Source of the DNA: an uncultured Collinsella sp.
Lineage (GTDB): Bacteria > Actinomycetota > Coriobacteriia > Coriobacteriales > Coriobacteriaceae
Direction: 5' to 3'
DNA: 12,801 nucleotides
Assembly: GCA_937934355.1 (NCBI GenBank)
Contig: CALGZY010000216.1
Location: 1 to 12,801, forward strand
The translations under genes were made by a program, and so were the position numbers. Below are positions 1 to 6,391 of the stretch, in pieces. The notes under the pieces were generated by a model, which was given only the letters and a program-made list of their open reading frames with translations, made no database searches and was not told the DNA's origin. Each line of letters starts with the position of its first letter. Position 1 is the first letter of the stretch.

Positions 1-171
1 GCACCTATCGCGAAAGAAGAATTCATCTCCCTCTTGGTTGGGGACTTGCAACGTGTGATTGAGTATCCAAAGCTTGGCTATCAAAGCGAACAGTTTGTGC
101 CGCCATACGTGTATTCTGCCTATGAAAAGCTTGTACGTGCCGGGTTTACCAGCCAAATGATTCGGAAATAA
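1..171 (+). CDS. 3' end of an unrecognised protein gene (partial)
   Basis: The window opens inside a reading frame that runs from base 1 to a TAA at 169-171 and gives 56 C-terminal residues. The peptide is mixed and soluble-looking, with a helix-like stretch EFISLLVGDLQRVIEY, an aromatic, proline-containing middle (FVPPYVYSAYEK) and the end GFTSQMIRK. I see no membrane segment, metal-binding motif or signature that identifies a family. Codon use is plausible for a real gene but less G/C-rich at third positions than nrdD, which would fit an accessory gene. No clear terminator follows the stop. That it is the tail of a real gene is inferred from the uninterrupted frame and sensible composition; the function is unknown. 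Confidence 0.5.
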   Translation, partial: APIAKEEFISLLVGDLQRVIEYPKLGYQSEQFVPPYVYSAYEKLVRAGFTSQMIRK

Positions 172-1140
172 CCGCCCAACAGTTGCTGCTTCCGTCGTGG
201 AATGACAGATGCTCATTGGGGTTTCATTCACGTTGATTGCTGAATGCGGCGCTGGCGTATGGGAGGAAGATTGCCGCGAGGGCTCCCCGATGCGCTTGAA
301 TTTTAGCGCAATCTGGAATTAGGCTTTACCCTCCACTTGCTATGGGTGTTTAGCTGAACCTACTTTTAATTTAGTTGATGTTGGGGTGCGTCTTCTCGAG
401 TCCTGGGGCTATGCGCACCCAAGCGCTCTCTTCGGTTTTTCACTCGGAAGCGTGATGGGCCTTCAACCATTTTTCTGTGATTTGCAGGCAACTTCACAGG
501 CAACTTCACGAGCAGAGTTTTGTCATACCGCTGCCGCTTTATTGTCTATCTAGAACCAACGCCAGCGGCAGGCTTTCGCGTTCGGAATTCCATAAGTTGG
601 GACAACGCGGTTCAATAAGCTGCCCTTTGCCTTAATTTGATGCGACTTGTCAGATCGCGATATAGAATAATTATCAGCTGACGTCCATCTGCCTTTCTGC
701 CAGCTTGCTAAACACAATTCATTATCTATCGGCTCGGTGCGAGCTTTCAGATTAGCGCTGTGACACAGATAAGATAACGAGTTCAAATGTTCCAATGCCA
801 CCACATGTTTACAGCTTAGGGACTAAGTCGCTTAGCTGTTTTGCTATAAGTTGACAAGACGGCTGCCTACACTCGGTCTTGATCCCGTGCCGCCTGGCAT
901 CGCGGCTGTGGTGATCCGTTGTCTCCAACCTCCTCGCGATCAACCGCAACATGTTGGTCAAGCATAATCTTTTGGATTCTTTTGGCGTGAGCGGCTTGGT
1001 TTTGGTAGGATTTGTCAGCGGCTTGACTAAGGGGGTTTTATAACTGCCATGCAGGTAGCCGTGTTGGTAACGTTTTACCGACTTCCCAAGAACCCCTCAT
1101 TTTTAATGCGTCTGCAAAATGACTAATTGCTTTGACCTGC
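172..1140. other. Long intergenic stretch without a convincing gene
   Basis: This stretch has a lower GC content than the flanking genes (about 48% in the one line I counted) and frequent stops in all frames. The only longer open frames are minus-strand ones of about 84 codons (550-804) and 85 codons (1038-1295). A third minus frame of about 90 codons (roughly 817-1097) has no obvious start. None has a good ribosome binding site with a recognisable product, and the 1038-1295 frame lies over the nrdD promoter and NrdR box. The rest may be decayed coding sequence, but I could not identify a parent gene. A small tandem repeat at 485-508 is listed separately. Confidence 0.5.
485..508. repeat. Two-copy 12-bp tandem repeat
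   Basis: The 12-mer caggcaacttca occurs twice head to tail at 485-496 and 497-508, and a further c follows. Two copies only, in non-coding sequence. This looks like a slippage duplication; no function can be inferred. Confidence 0.6.
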
Positions 1141-1144
1141 TGAA

Positions 1145-1160
1145 ACACTATATGTTGTGT
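1145..1160. promoter_or_regulatory. NrdR box upstream of nrdD
   Basis: The sequence acactatatgttgtgt matches the known NrdR-box consensus acaCwAtATaTwGtgt at 15 of 16 positions. NrdR is the ATP-cone repressor of ribonucleotide reductase operons in many bacteria. The box lies directly before the -35 hexamer of the candidate nrdD promoter, so a bound repressor would be well placed to block RNA polymerase. NrdR usually binds a pair of boxes about 31-32 bp apart. The only partial second match is around 1179-1194 (about 9 of 16, spacing 34) and is weak. The nrdR gene itself is not in the window. Confidence 0.8.
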
Positions 1161-1190
1161 TTGACCTAAAAAAAGAATACAGGATATAGA
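1161..1190 (+). promoter_or_regulatory. Candidate sigma-70 promoter of nrdD
   Basis: A TTGACC hexamer at 1161-1166 is followed after 18 bp by TATAGA at 1185-1190; the shifted GATATA at 1183-1188 would give a 16-bp spacer. The spacer is A-rich. Start of transcription would be near 1197, giving an nrdD leader of about 220 nt. The NrdR box touching the -35 supports this as the real promoter. The call rests on hexamer match and context only. Confidence 0.55.
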
Positions 1191-1417
1191 TGCCTCTTTG
1201 TCGTATGATAGATGGCGGACAGAGAACGAGAACCTTATTCGCCCCATTTGGACACGTCTTTGAGCCGCTTGATCGGCCGCGAGGATTGTCCGCATGAGGA
1301 CTTATGGTTTATCGAGAACACAGATTGCGCGACGGCGCCGCAAGACAGGGGCAAGCCCTGCCGGGTATCGTTTGGCTCTGAAGCGCGATGAGGCTACGAT
1401 GCGAAAGAGGCAAGAGG

Positions 1418-3640
1418 ATGAAGATCATCAAGCGCAGCGGCACCGAGGTTGTCTTTGACATCGATAAGATCGTCAATGCCATCCGTGCCGCAAACTTGGA
1501 GGTCGAGGAGAGCTCTCGTCTTACCGACCGCCAGGTGGTTTACGCGGCGCAAAACGTCGCCGAGGCATGCGAGAACGCGGGCCACACTGTTTCGGTCGAG
1601 GAGATTCAGGATTTGGTCGAGGACGAGATCATGCGTCTCGACTGCTACGAGGTTGCCCGCCACTACATCATCTATCGCTATGTTCAGAGCCTGAAGCGCC
1701 AGAAGAACACGACCGATGACAAGATCCTGTCGCTGATCGAGTGCAATAACGAAGAGGTCAAGCAGGAGAACTCCAACAAGAACCCGACCGTCAATTCCGT
1801 TCAGCGTGACTACATGGCCGGCGAGATCTCCAAGGACCTGACTCAGCGTGTGCTGCTGCCTCAAGAGATCGTGGATGCCCATAATGAGGGCCTGATCCAT
1901 TTCCACGATTCGGATTACTTTGCCCAGCACATGCACAACTGCGATCTGGTGAACCTGGAAGACATGCTCCAGAACGGTACTGTTATCTCGGGTACGCTGA
2001 TCGAGAAGCCGCACAGCTTCTCGACCGCCTGCAACATCGCGACGCAGATCATCGCCCAGGTTGCTTCCTCCCAGTACGGTGGCCAGTCGATTTCGCTGAC
2101 CCATCTTGCCCCGTTCGTCGAGGTGAGCCGTCAAAAGATTCGCGGCGAGGTCGCTCGCGAGCTTGAGGAGCTCGGCGTCTCTGCGTCTGCCGAGAAGGTC
2201 CGTGAGGTCGTTGAGGACCGTCTGCGTGACGAGATCCGTCGCGGCGTCCAGACGATTCAATATCAGGTCGTGACCCTTATGACCACCAATGGCCAGGCGC
2301 CGTTCGTGACGGTCTTTATGTATCTTAACGAGGCCCGTACGCCTCAGGAGAAGCACGACCTTGCCATGATTGTGGAGGAGACGCTTCGCCAGCGCTACGA
2401 GGGCGTTAAGAACGAGGCCGGCGTATGGATCACCCCGGCATTCCCCAAACTTATCTATGTACTCGAGGACGATAACGTTCACGAGGATTCCCCGTACTTC
2501 TACCTGACCCAGCTGGCTGCCAAGTGCACTGCCAAGCGTATGGTGCCCGATTACATCTCCGAGAAGAAGATGCGCGAGCTCAAGCTGTCTAAGGGCGAGA
2601 CCGCCGGCAACGGCGATTGCTACACCTGCATGGGTTGCCGCAGTTTCCTGACGCCTGACCGTTCGGGCAACGGCTTTAACAATGTCGCCAACGCGCTGAA
2701 CTACGACCCGGCCAAGCCTAAGTACTACGGTCGCTTTAACCAGGGCGTTGTGACCATCAACCTGCCCGATGTCGCACTGAGCTCGCATCAGGACATGGAC
2801 AAGTTCTGGAAGATCTTCGACGAGCGCCTTGAGCTGTGCCACCGCGCCCTGCTGTGCCGTCATGAGCGTCTGATGGGTACGCTTTCGGATGCCGCACCGA
2901 TTCTTTGGCAGTACGGTGCCCTCGCCCGTCTGAAGAAGGGCGAGACGATCGACAAGCTGCTCGTGGGCGGTTACTCCACCATTAGTCTGGGTTATGCCGG
3001 CCTGTATGAGTGCGTCAAGTATATGACGGGCCACAGCCACACCGAGAAGGAGGGCACGCCCTTTGCCATGGCCGTCATGCAACGCATGAACGACAAGTGC
3101 GCCGAGTGGAAGGCCGAAAGCGATATTGACTTCTCGCTGTACGGTACCCCGCTTGAGTCGACGACCTACAAGTTCGCCAAGTGCCTGCAGCGTCGTTTTG
3201 GCATCATCCCGGGCGTGACGGACAAGGGCTACATCACCAACAGCTACCACGTCCATGTGTCTGAGGAGATTGATGCTTTCGATAAGCTCAAGTTCGAGGG
3301 CATGTTCCAGCAGCTTTCGCCGGGCGGTGCTATCTCCTACGTTGAGGTTCCCAACATGCAGGACAACCTCAAGGCTGTCATCCGCGTGATGCAGTACATC
3401 TACGACAACATCATGTACGCCGAGCTCAACACCAAGAGCGATTACTGCCAGGTGTGCGGCTACGACGGTGAGATCAAGATTGTCGAGGATGACGGCAAGC
3501 TGGTGTGGGAGTGCCCCAACTGTGGCAATCGTGACCAGGAGAAGATGAACGTCGCCCGTCGTACGTGCGGCTACATCGGTACCCAGTTCTGGAACCAGGG
3601 TCGAACCGAGGAGATCCGCGACCGCGTGCTGCATCTCTAA
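1418..3640 (+). CDS. nrdD: Anaerobic (class III) ribonucleoside-triphosphate reductase, large subunit
   Basis: NrdD reduces ribonucleoside triphosphates to deoxyribonucleotides in the absence of oxygen, using a glycyl radical installed by NrdG. The 740-residue protein has the usual family layout. An ATP-cone regulatory domain occupies about residues 1-95, starting MKIIKRSGTEVVFD. The catalytic barrel holds the two active-site cysteine motifs, HMHNCDL (C175) and MGCRS (C407). Near the C-terminus is a zinc site of two CxxC pairs (C677/C680 and C699/C702), followed by the glycyl-radical loop RRTCGYIG with the radical glycine at 718. ATG 1418 is preferred because AAAGAGG lies 7 nt before it and the product begins at the ATP cone; an upstream in-frame ATG at 1388 would add 10 unlike residues. 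It is probably repressed by NrdR. The last codons are part of a large inverted repeat that extends into the downstream spacer. Confidence 0.97.
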   Translation: MKIIKRSGTEVVFDIDKIVNAIRAANLEVEESSRLTDRQVVYAAQNVAEACENAGHTVSVEEIQDLVEDEIMRLDCYEVARHYIIYRYVQSLKRQKNTTDDKILSLIECNNEEVKQENSNKNPTVNSVQRDYMAGEISKDLTQRVLLPQEIVDAHNEGLIHFHDSDYFAQHMHNCDLVNLEDMLQNGTVISGTLIEKPHSFSTACNIATQIIAQVASSQYGGQSISLTHLAPFVEVSRQKIRGEVARELEELGVSASAEKVREVVEDRLRDEIRRGVQTIQYQVVTLMTTNGQAPFVTVFMYLNEARTPQEKHDLAMIVEETLRQRYEGVKNEAGVWITPAFPKLIYVLEDDNVHEDSPYFYLTQLAAKCTAKRMVPDYISEKKMRELKLSKGETAGNGDCYTCMGCRSFLTPDRSGNGFNNVANALNYDPAKPKYYGRFNQGVVTINLPDVALSSHQDMDKFWKIFDERLELCHRALLCRHERLMGTLSDAAPILWQYGALARLKKGETIDKLLVGGYSTISLGYAGLYECVKYMTGHSHTEKEGTPFAMAVMQRMNDKCAEWKAESDIDFSLYGTPLESTTYKFAKCLQRRFGIIPGVTDKGYITNSYHVHVSEEIDAFDKLKFEGMFQQLSPGGAISYVEVPNMQDNLKAVIRVMQYIYDNIMYAELNTKSDYCQVCGYDGEIKIVEDDGKLVWECPNCGNRDQEKMNVARRTCGYIGTQFWNQGRTEEIRDRVLHL

Positions 3641-3841
3641 TACCGCTCCGGGGCTGAACCGAGAGGGCCGCTTGGGCATTTGCTCGCTATTTCGGACAGT
3701 CCTGCGCAAGACGAAGGCCACATTAAGTGGCCTTCTTTGCGTGCGGAACTCATATCGAGCAAAAGCCCAAGCGGCCCTCTCGGTTCAGCCAAGTTGACGT
3801 AGCTGAGATGCAGCATGAGGCCTGCTCACTCCTCGAAGTTC
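3603..3841. repeat. Large inverted repeat that includes the nrdD 3' end
   Basis: The left arm at 3652-3686 and right arm at 3756-3790 are 35 bp each and complementary at 34 of 35 positions (mismatch 3678/3764). Similarity continues outwards in register. After a spacer of exactly 14 nt on both sides, the end of nrdD (about 3603-3637) matches the reverse complement of 3805-3841 at about 70%, including an 11-base identical block around gagatgcagca and a ctcctcg block. Read on the minus strand, the right part resembles the nrdD C-terminus (EE.....LHL) but carries an in-frame stop. It therefore looks like a decayed inverted copy of the nrdD 3' end, its spacer and terminator flank. As RNA the whole would fold into a very long hairpin. 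Confidence 0.8.
3713..3738 (+). terminator. Rho-independent terminator after nrdD
   Basis: A perfect 9-bp stem GAAGGCCAC (3713-3721) / GTGGCCTTC (3727-3735) with loop attaa is followed by TTT. Below it, CGCAA and TTGCG could pair to lengthen the stem. It lies at the centre of the larger inverted repeat, 73 nt after the nrdD stop. The T run is short, so termination strength is uncertain. The symmetric stem could also stop transcription from the other strand. Confidence 0.65.
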
Positions 3842-3854
3842 TTAGCGGAAATGA

Positions 3855-3903
3855 GTTGACTTGCAACAACGCTTTGCTTGCGATAACGGTTGAGCTGCAA
3901 CAA
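3855..3903. repeat. Pair of 15-bp direct repeats upstream of nrdG
   Basis: GTTGACTTGCAACAA (3855-3869) and GTTGAGCTGCAACAA (3889-3903) match at 13 of 15 positions and start 34 bp apart, a little over three helical turns. They lie in the nrdD-nrdG spacer, upstream of a TATACT at 3927-3932 that could be a -10 element (no good -35 seen). Spacing and position are compatible with a pair of operator sites for nrdG. They do not resemble NrdR boxes, and no regulator can be named. Confidence 0.4.
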
Positions 3904-3968
3904 AGTATTTATTGGACCTCGAACCCTATACTCGATGTTCGCTTCGTTCATTGAGTTACCCTTTGCAT

Positions 3969-4052
3969 GAGGCCGGGACATATCGTCCCGCCCGCAGTTT
4001 CGCAGGCCGAAGGCCGAGAATGTTTGAGGACGGGATGATATGTCCCGGCCTC
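3969..4052. repeat. Palindromic element in the nrdG leader
   Basis: The 22-bp arms at 3969-3990 and 4031-4052 are complementary except for one G-T pair, which can still pair in RNA. They flank 40 bp that contain a small hairpin, ggcc-gaa-ggcc, at 4005-4015. Each arm can also fold on itself (cgggac/gtcccg in the left arm). The element ends 15 nt before the nrdG start codon and just before its ribosome binding site. Its CGGGACAT core also occurs in the palindrome at 10272-10342, so both may belong to one dispersed repeat family. Alternatively it is a regulatory leader hairpin. Confidence 0.7.
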
Positions 4053-4067
4053 CCGGGAGAGTTACCT

Positions 4068-4649
4068 ATGAACTACGCGAACATTAAGTATTTCGACATT
4101 GCTGATGGAGAAGGCGTTCGTACTTCTCTGTTTGTGAGTGGGTGCCGTCGTGGGTGCAAGAATTGCTTTAACTCCGTCGCGTGGGACTTTGCCGCGGGTG
4201 AAACGTTCGATCGTGCCGTCGAGGACAAGATTATCGAGAGCCTCGACCATCCCTTTATCGATGGCCTGACGATTCTGGGCGGCGAGCCTATGGAGCCCGA
4301 GAATCAGGTGGGGCTTGTTGACTTTATCGAACGCGTGCGTGCGGCCTATCCCGCGGGGTCGGGCAAGACCATTTGGTGCTTTACCGGCGACGTGCTCGAG
4401 GAGCTTATGCCGGGTGGCCGTCATCATACCGAGGTGACGAACCGTATCCTGGCCTGCCTCGACATGTTGGTGGACGGCCCGTTTGTTCAGGATCTGTACG
4501 ATATCTCATTGCGTTTTAGAGGCTCGAGTAACCAGCGTGTGATCGATATGAACGCTACGCGCGACCGTGCTGAGCGCGAGGGTGTTGCGCTTTGTGATGC
4601 GGTTGAACTTTGGCGGGACGATCCAGTCTATTCGACCCATACTATGTAG
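4068..4649 (+). CDS. nrdG: Anaerobic ribonucleotide reductase activating protein (radical SAM)
   Basis: NrdG cleaves S-adenosylmethionine with a 4Fe-4S cluster and generates the glycyl radical on NrdD. The 193-residue product has the expected N-terminal start NYANIKYFDIADGEGVRTS and the radical-SAM cysteine motif CRRGCKNC (C26, C30, C33), which is the CxxxCxxC spacing. The LGGEPM motif that contacts SAM follows near the middle, and WCFTGDVLEEL is typical of NrdG. ATG 4068 was chosen because GGGAG at 4055-4059 is 8 nt upstream and the product starts where the family does. The frame stays open upstream to 3912, but that extension is unlike NrdG and crosses the palindromic element. The gene is 427 bp behind nrdD, beyond a terminator, so it may have its own promoter. 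Confidence 0.96.
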   Translation: MNYANIKYFDIADGEGVRTSLFVSGCRRGCKNCFNSVAWDFAAGETFDRAVEDKIIESLDHPFIDGLTILGGEPMEPENQVGLVDFIERVRAAYPAGSGKTIWCFTGDVLEELMPGGRHHTEVTNRILACLDMLVDGPFVQDLYDISLRFRGSSNQRVIDMNATRDRAEREGVALCDAVELWRDDPVYSTHTM

Positions 4650-4715
4650 CTTGTGGCCGATGCCAAAGGGCGTGGTACCATAGCGCGAACGTGAAATCGG
4701 AAAAGTGAGGCCCAG

Positions 4716-5273
4716 ATGGTCGATCAGGAAAAAGTCGAGGCCGCCATTAAGCTGTTGCTTGAGGGCATAGGCGAGGACCCAACTCGTGAGGGCCTGCTGG
4801 AGACCCCGGCGCGCGTTGCCCGTATGTATGGTGAGATCGCCGGCGGTATGGACCAGAGTGCCGAGGAGCACCTGTCCAAAACCTTTGCCGTCGCTTCGAA
4901 CGATTTGGTTATCGAGCGCGACATCACGTTCTACTCGCTGTGCGAACATCATCTGCTGCCGTTTTATGGCAAGGCCGCCATTGGTTATATCCCCAACGGC
5001 CGTGTCGCAGGGCTCTCTAAGCTTGCCCGCACGGTTGAGGTCTACGCCCGTCGTCTGCAGCTGCAGGAGCAGCTGTGCGCACAGGTTGCCGATGCCCTCA
5101 TGGAGTATCTCGCTCCCCAGGGAGCGATTGTGCTCATGGAGGCTGAGCATATGTGCATGACCATGCGCGGCGTGCAAAAGCCTGGCACCAAGACCGTGAC
5201 GCTCGCTCGCCGCGGCGTCTTTGAGACCGATCCGTCGCTCGAGGAGCGGTTCTTTAGGATGCTGGGCCGTTAG
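4716..5273 (+). CDS. folE: GTP cyclohydrolase I
   Basis: FolE converts GTP to 7,8-dihydroneopterin triphosphate, the first step of tetrahydrofolate synthesis. The 185-residue protein is of normal length for the bacterial type I enzyme and has its signatures: [19 protein letters not shown] near the N-terminus, [22 protein letters not shown] with zinc ligands C76 and H79, [10 protein letters not shown], and [12 protein letters not shown] with the third zinc ligand C147. Start 4716 has AGTGAGG 5 nt upstream. It lies 66 bp after nrdG on the same strand and may be co-transcribed with it; a weak TACCAT at 4676-4681 could be a -10 element. The HD-domain gene follows after 1 nt, implying translational coupling. 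Confidence 0.97.
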   Translation: MVDQEKVEAAIKLLLEGIGEDPTREGLLETPARVARMYGEIAGGMDQSAEEHLSKTFAVASNDLVIERDITFYSLCEHHLLPFYGKAAIGYIPNGRVAGLSKLARTVEVYARRLQLQEQLCAQVADALMEYLAPQGAIVLMEAEHMCMTMRGVQKPGTKTVTLARRGVFETDPSLEERFFRMLGR

Positions 5274-5274
5274 C

Positions 5275-5856
5275 ATGAGGGTCGTCAATGACTTTACATC
5301 GAAGACCGATGGGGGGACGCCGCGTCGCGGCTTCATGGCTTCGGGCCTGGCCCCCTTTGATGCCATGCCTCGCATTGATTACATCTGTGCCAACGGTCTG
5401 TTCCGGCGGCACCTGGGCAACATTGCACAGTTGGAATCGGGGCGCATCTTCTGCCGCCACGGTATTGACCACCTGCTGGATGTCGCTCGCATTATGTGGA
5501 TCAAGAATCTTGAGGAACAGCTCGAATTTGACCGCGAGGTCATCTACGCCACGGCACTTCTTCACGATATCGGCAAAGATGAACAGTATGAATCGGGTAT
5601 ATCCCATGATGTTGCAAGCGAACGCGTCGCTGATGCGATTCTCGGCGGTATGCCCGATGACGTAGCGTTTGAGCCGGCCGATGCCGCAGCCATTAAGACG
5701 GCCATTCTGGGCCATCGAAAGCTGCGCGTGAACAGCCAACCGCTCGAGCGCCTGCTCTATGCAGCCGACAAAGCGTCGCGCGCCTGCTTTGCATGCCCCG
5801 CGCGCAATGCTTGCAACTGGAGCGATGATAAAAAGAACCTGTCGATTCGCGTGTAG
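5275..5856 (+). CDS. HD-domain phosphohydrolase with C-terminal cysteine cluster
   Basis: The 193-residue protein carries an HD metal-binding signature: H62 (in CRHGIDH), H97-D98 (ALLHDIGKDEQY) and D165 (AADKAS), the pattern of metal-dependent phosphohydrolases. After the last Asp comes a cysteine cluster, CFACPARNAC (C171, C174, C180), which may bind zinc or an Fe-S cluster. The likely substrate is a phosphate ester, but it cannot be read from sequence. The gene starts 1 nt after the folE stop and is followed after 43 nt by folB. That context suggests a pterin role, possibly removal of phosphate from dihydroneopterin triphosphate or monophosphate (inference). No good ribosome binding site precedes 5275, so translation is probably coupled to folE. 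In-frame ATGs at 5335 and 5365 are alternatives, because family-like sequence begins about MPRIDYICANG. Confidence 0.85.
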   Translation: MRVVNDFTSKTDGGTPRRGFMASGLAPFDAMPRIDYICANGLFRRHLGNIAQLESGRIFCRHGIDHLLDVARIMWIKNLEEQLEFDREVIYATALLHDIGKDEQYESGISHDVASERVADAILGGMPDDVAFEPADAAAIKTAILGHRKLRVNSQPLERLLYAADKASRACFACPARNACNWSDDKKNLSIRV

Positions 5857-5899
5857 TTAGTTTACGCGGTCGGGGTTCTAAACGAAGGAGACGATCGCG

Positions 5900-6385
5900 A
5901 TGAGCAACAAGAAACTGCCCGAGAATGCAACCAAGACTGAAGGCGCCGAGCTCGCCCGCCGTGGAAGGGGCGAAATATCCACCGCAACGGCGGTGCCCCA
6001 CGTGAACTATGACGATCTGCGCCATGCCGACCGCATCACCGTTGAAGGTCTTGAGGTTTTTGCTAACCACGGCGTGTATCCCGAAGAGAACGCGCTGGGC
6101 CAGAAATTCATTGTGTCCTTGGTACTCTATGCTGACCTGCGTGCAGCGGGAGAGCACGATAACTTGGACGCCTCGATTGACTACGGCTCGGTGTGCCACG
6201 ATGTCGATGGCTATCTGCGCGAGCATACGTTTAAGCTCATCGAGGCGGCAGCTGAAGGTACGGCCCAGATGCTGCTGCGTCGTTATCCCTCGCTGCTTGG
6301 TGTGCGCATCAAGCTCGATAAGCCGTGGGCGCCTGTTGGCCTGCCCTTGGCAAGCTGTGGCGTCGAGATCGAGCGTGTGCGCTAA
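5900..6385 (+). CDS. folB: Dihydroneopterin aldolase
   Basis: FolB cleaves 7,8-dihydroneopterin to 6-hydroxymethyl-7,8-dihydropterin and glycolaldehyde in folate synthesis. The recognisable domain starts at about residue 44 (ADRITVEGLEVFANHG). It contains HGVYPEENALGQKF with the catalytic glutamate (E63), a DYG motif with the pterin-pocket tyrosine Y95, and LDKPWAP with the catalytic lysine K141. At 161 residues it is about 40 longer than usual because of a charged, low-complexity-looking N-terminal extension. The upstream start is still preferred because AAGGAG at 5885-5890 sits 9 nt before ATG 5900. folP and folK, often neighbours, are not in the window. The stop is only 6 nt from the convergent metalloprotease stop, with no terminator between them. 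Confidence 0.92.
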   Translation: MSNKKLPENATKTEGAELARRGRGEISTATAVPHVNYDDLRHADRITVEGLEVFANHGVYPEENALGQKFIVSLVLYADLRAAGEHDNLDASIDYGSVCHDVDGYLREHTFKLIEAAAEGTAQMLLRRYPSLLGVRIKLDKPWAPVGLPLASCGVEIERVR

Positions 6386-6391
6386 CCGGTT

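Noticed and set aside
384..440. GGGTGCG/CGCACCC inverted repeat followed later by a T run, as a terminator for the first gene
   Set aside because: The loop is 23 nt, the T run begins about 15 nt after the stem, and it is more than 200 nt from the stop codon, so the match is not convincing.
550..804. An 84-codon minus-strand frame
   Set aside because: No recognisable motif, no clear ribosome binding site and composition like random sequence; kept only as part of the intergenic description.
1038..1295. An 85-codon minus-strand frame
   Set aside because: It lies across the nrdD promoter and NrdR box, and the product has no coherent features.
1394..3721. A 775-codon open frame on the minus strand opposite nrdD
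   Set aside because: It is a shadow of nrdD codon use: TTA, CTA and TCA codons are nearly absent in the matching phase, so no antisense stops arise. The product is repetitive and low in complexity, and nrdD has full family signatures.
3727..3954. A 75-codon plus-strand frame after nrdD
   Set aside because: Its first half lies on the inverted copy of the nrdD 3' end, which explains the reading frame; there is no ribosome binding site, and the start ATG is not supported by any family.
4506..5375. A 289-codon minus-strand frame opposite folE
   Set aside because: folE on the plus strand has all catalytic motifs; the antisense frame has no family features and is a codon-bias shadow.
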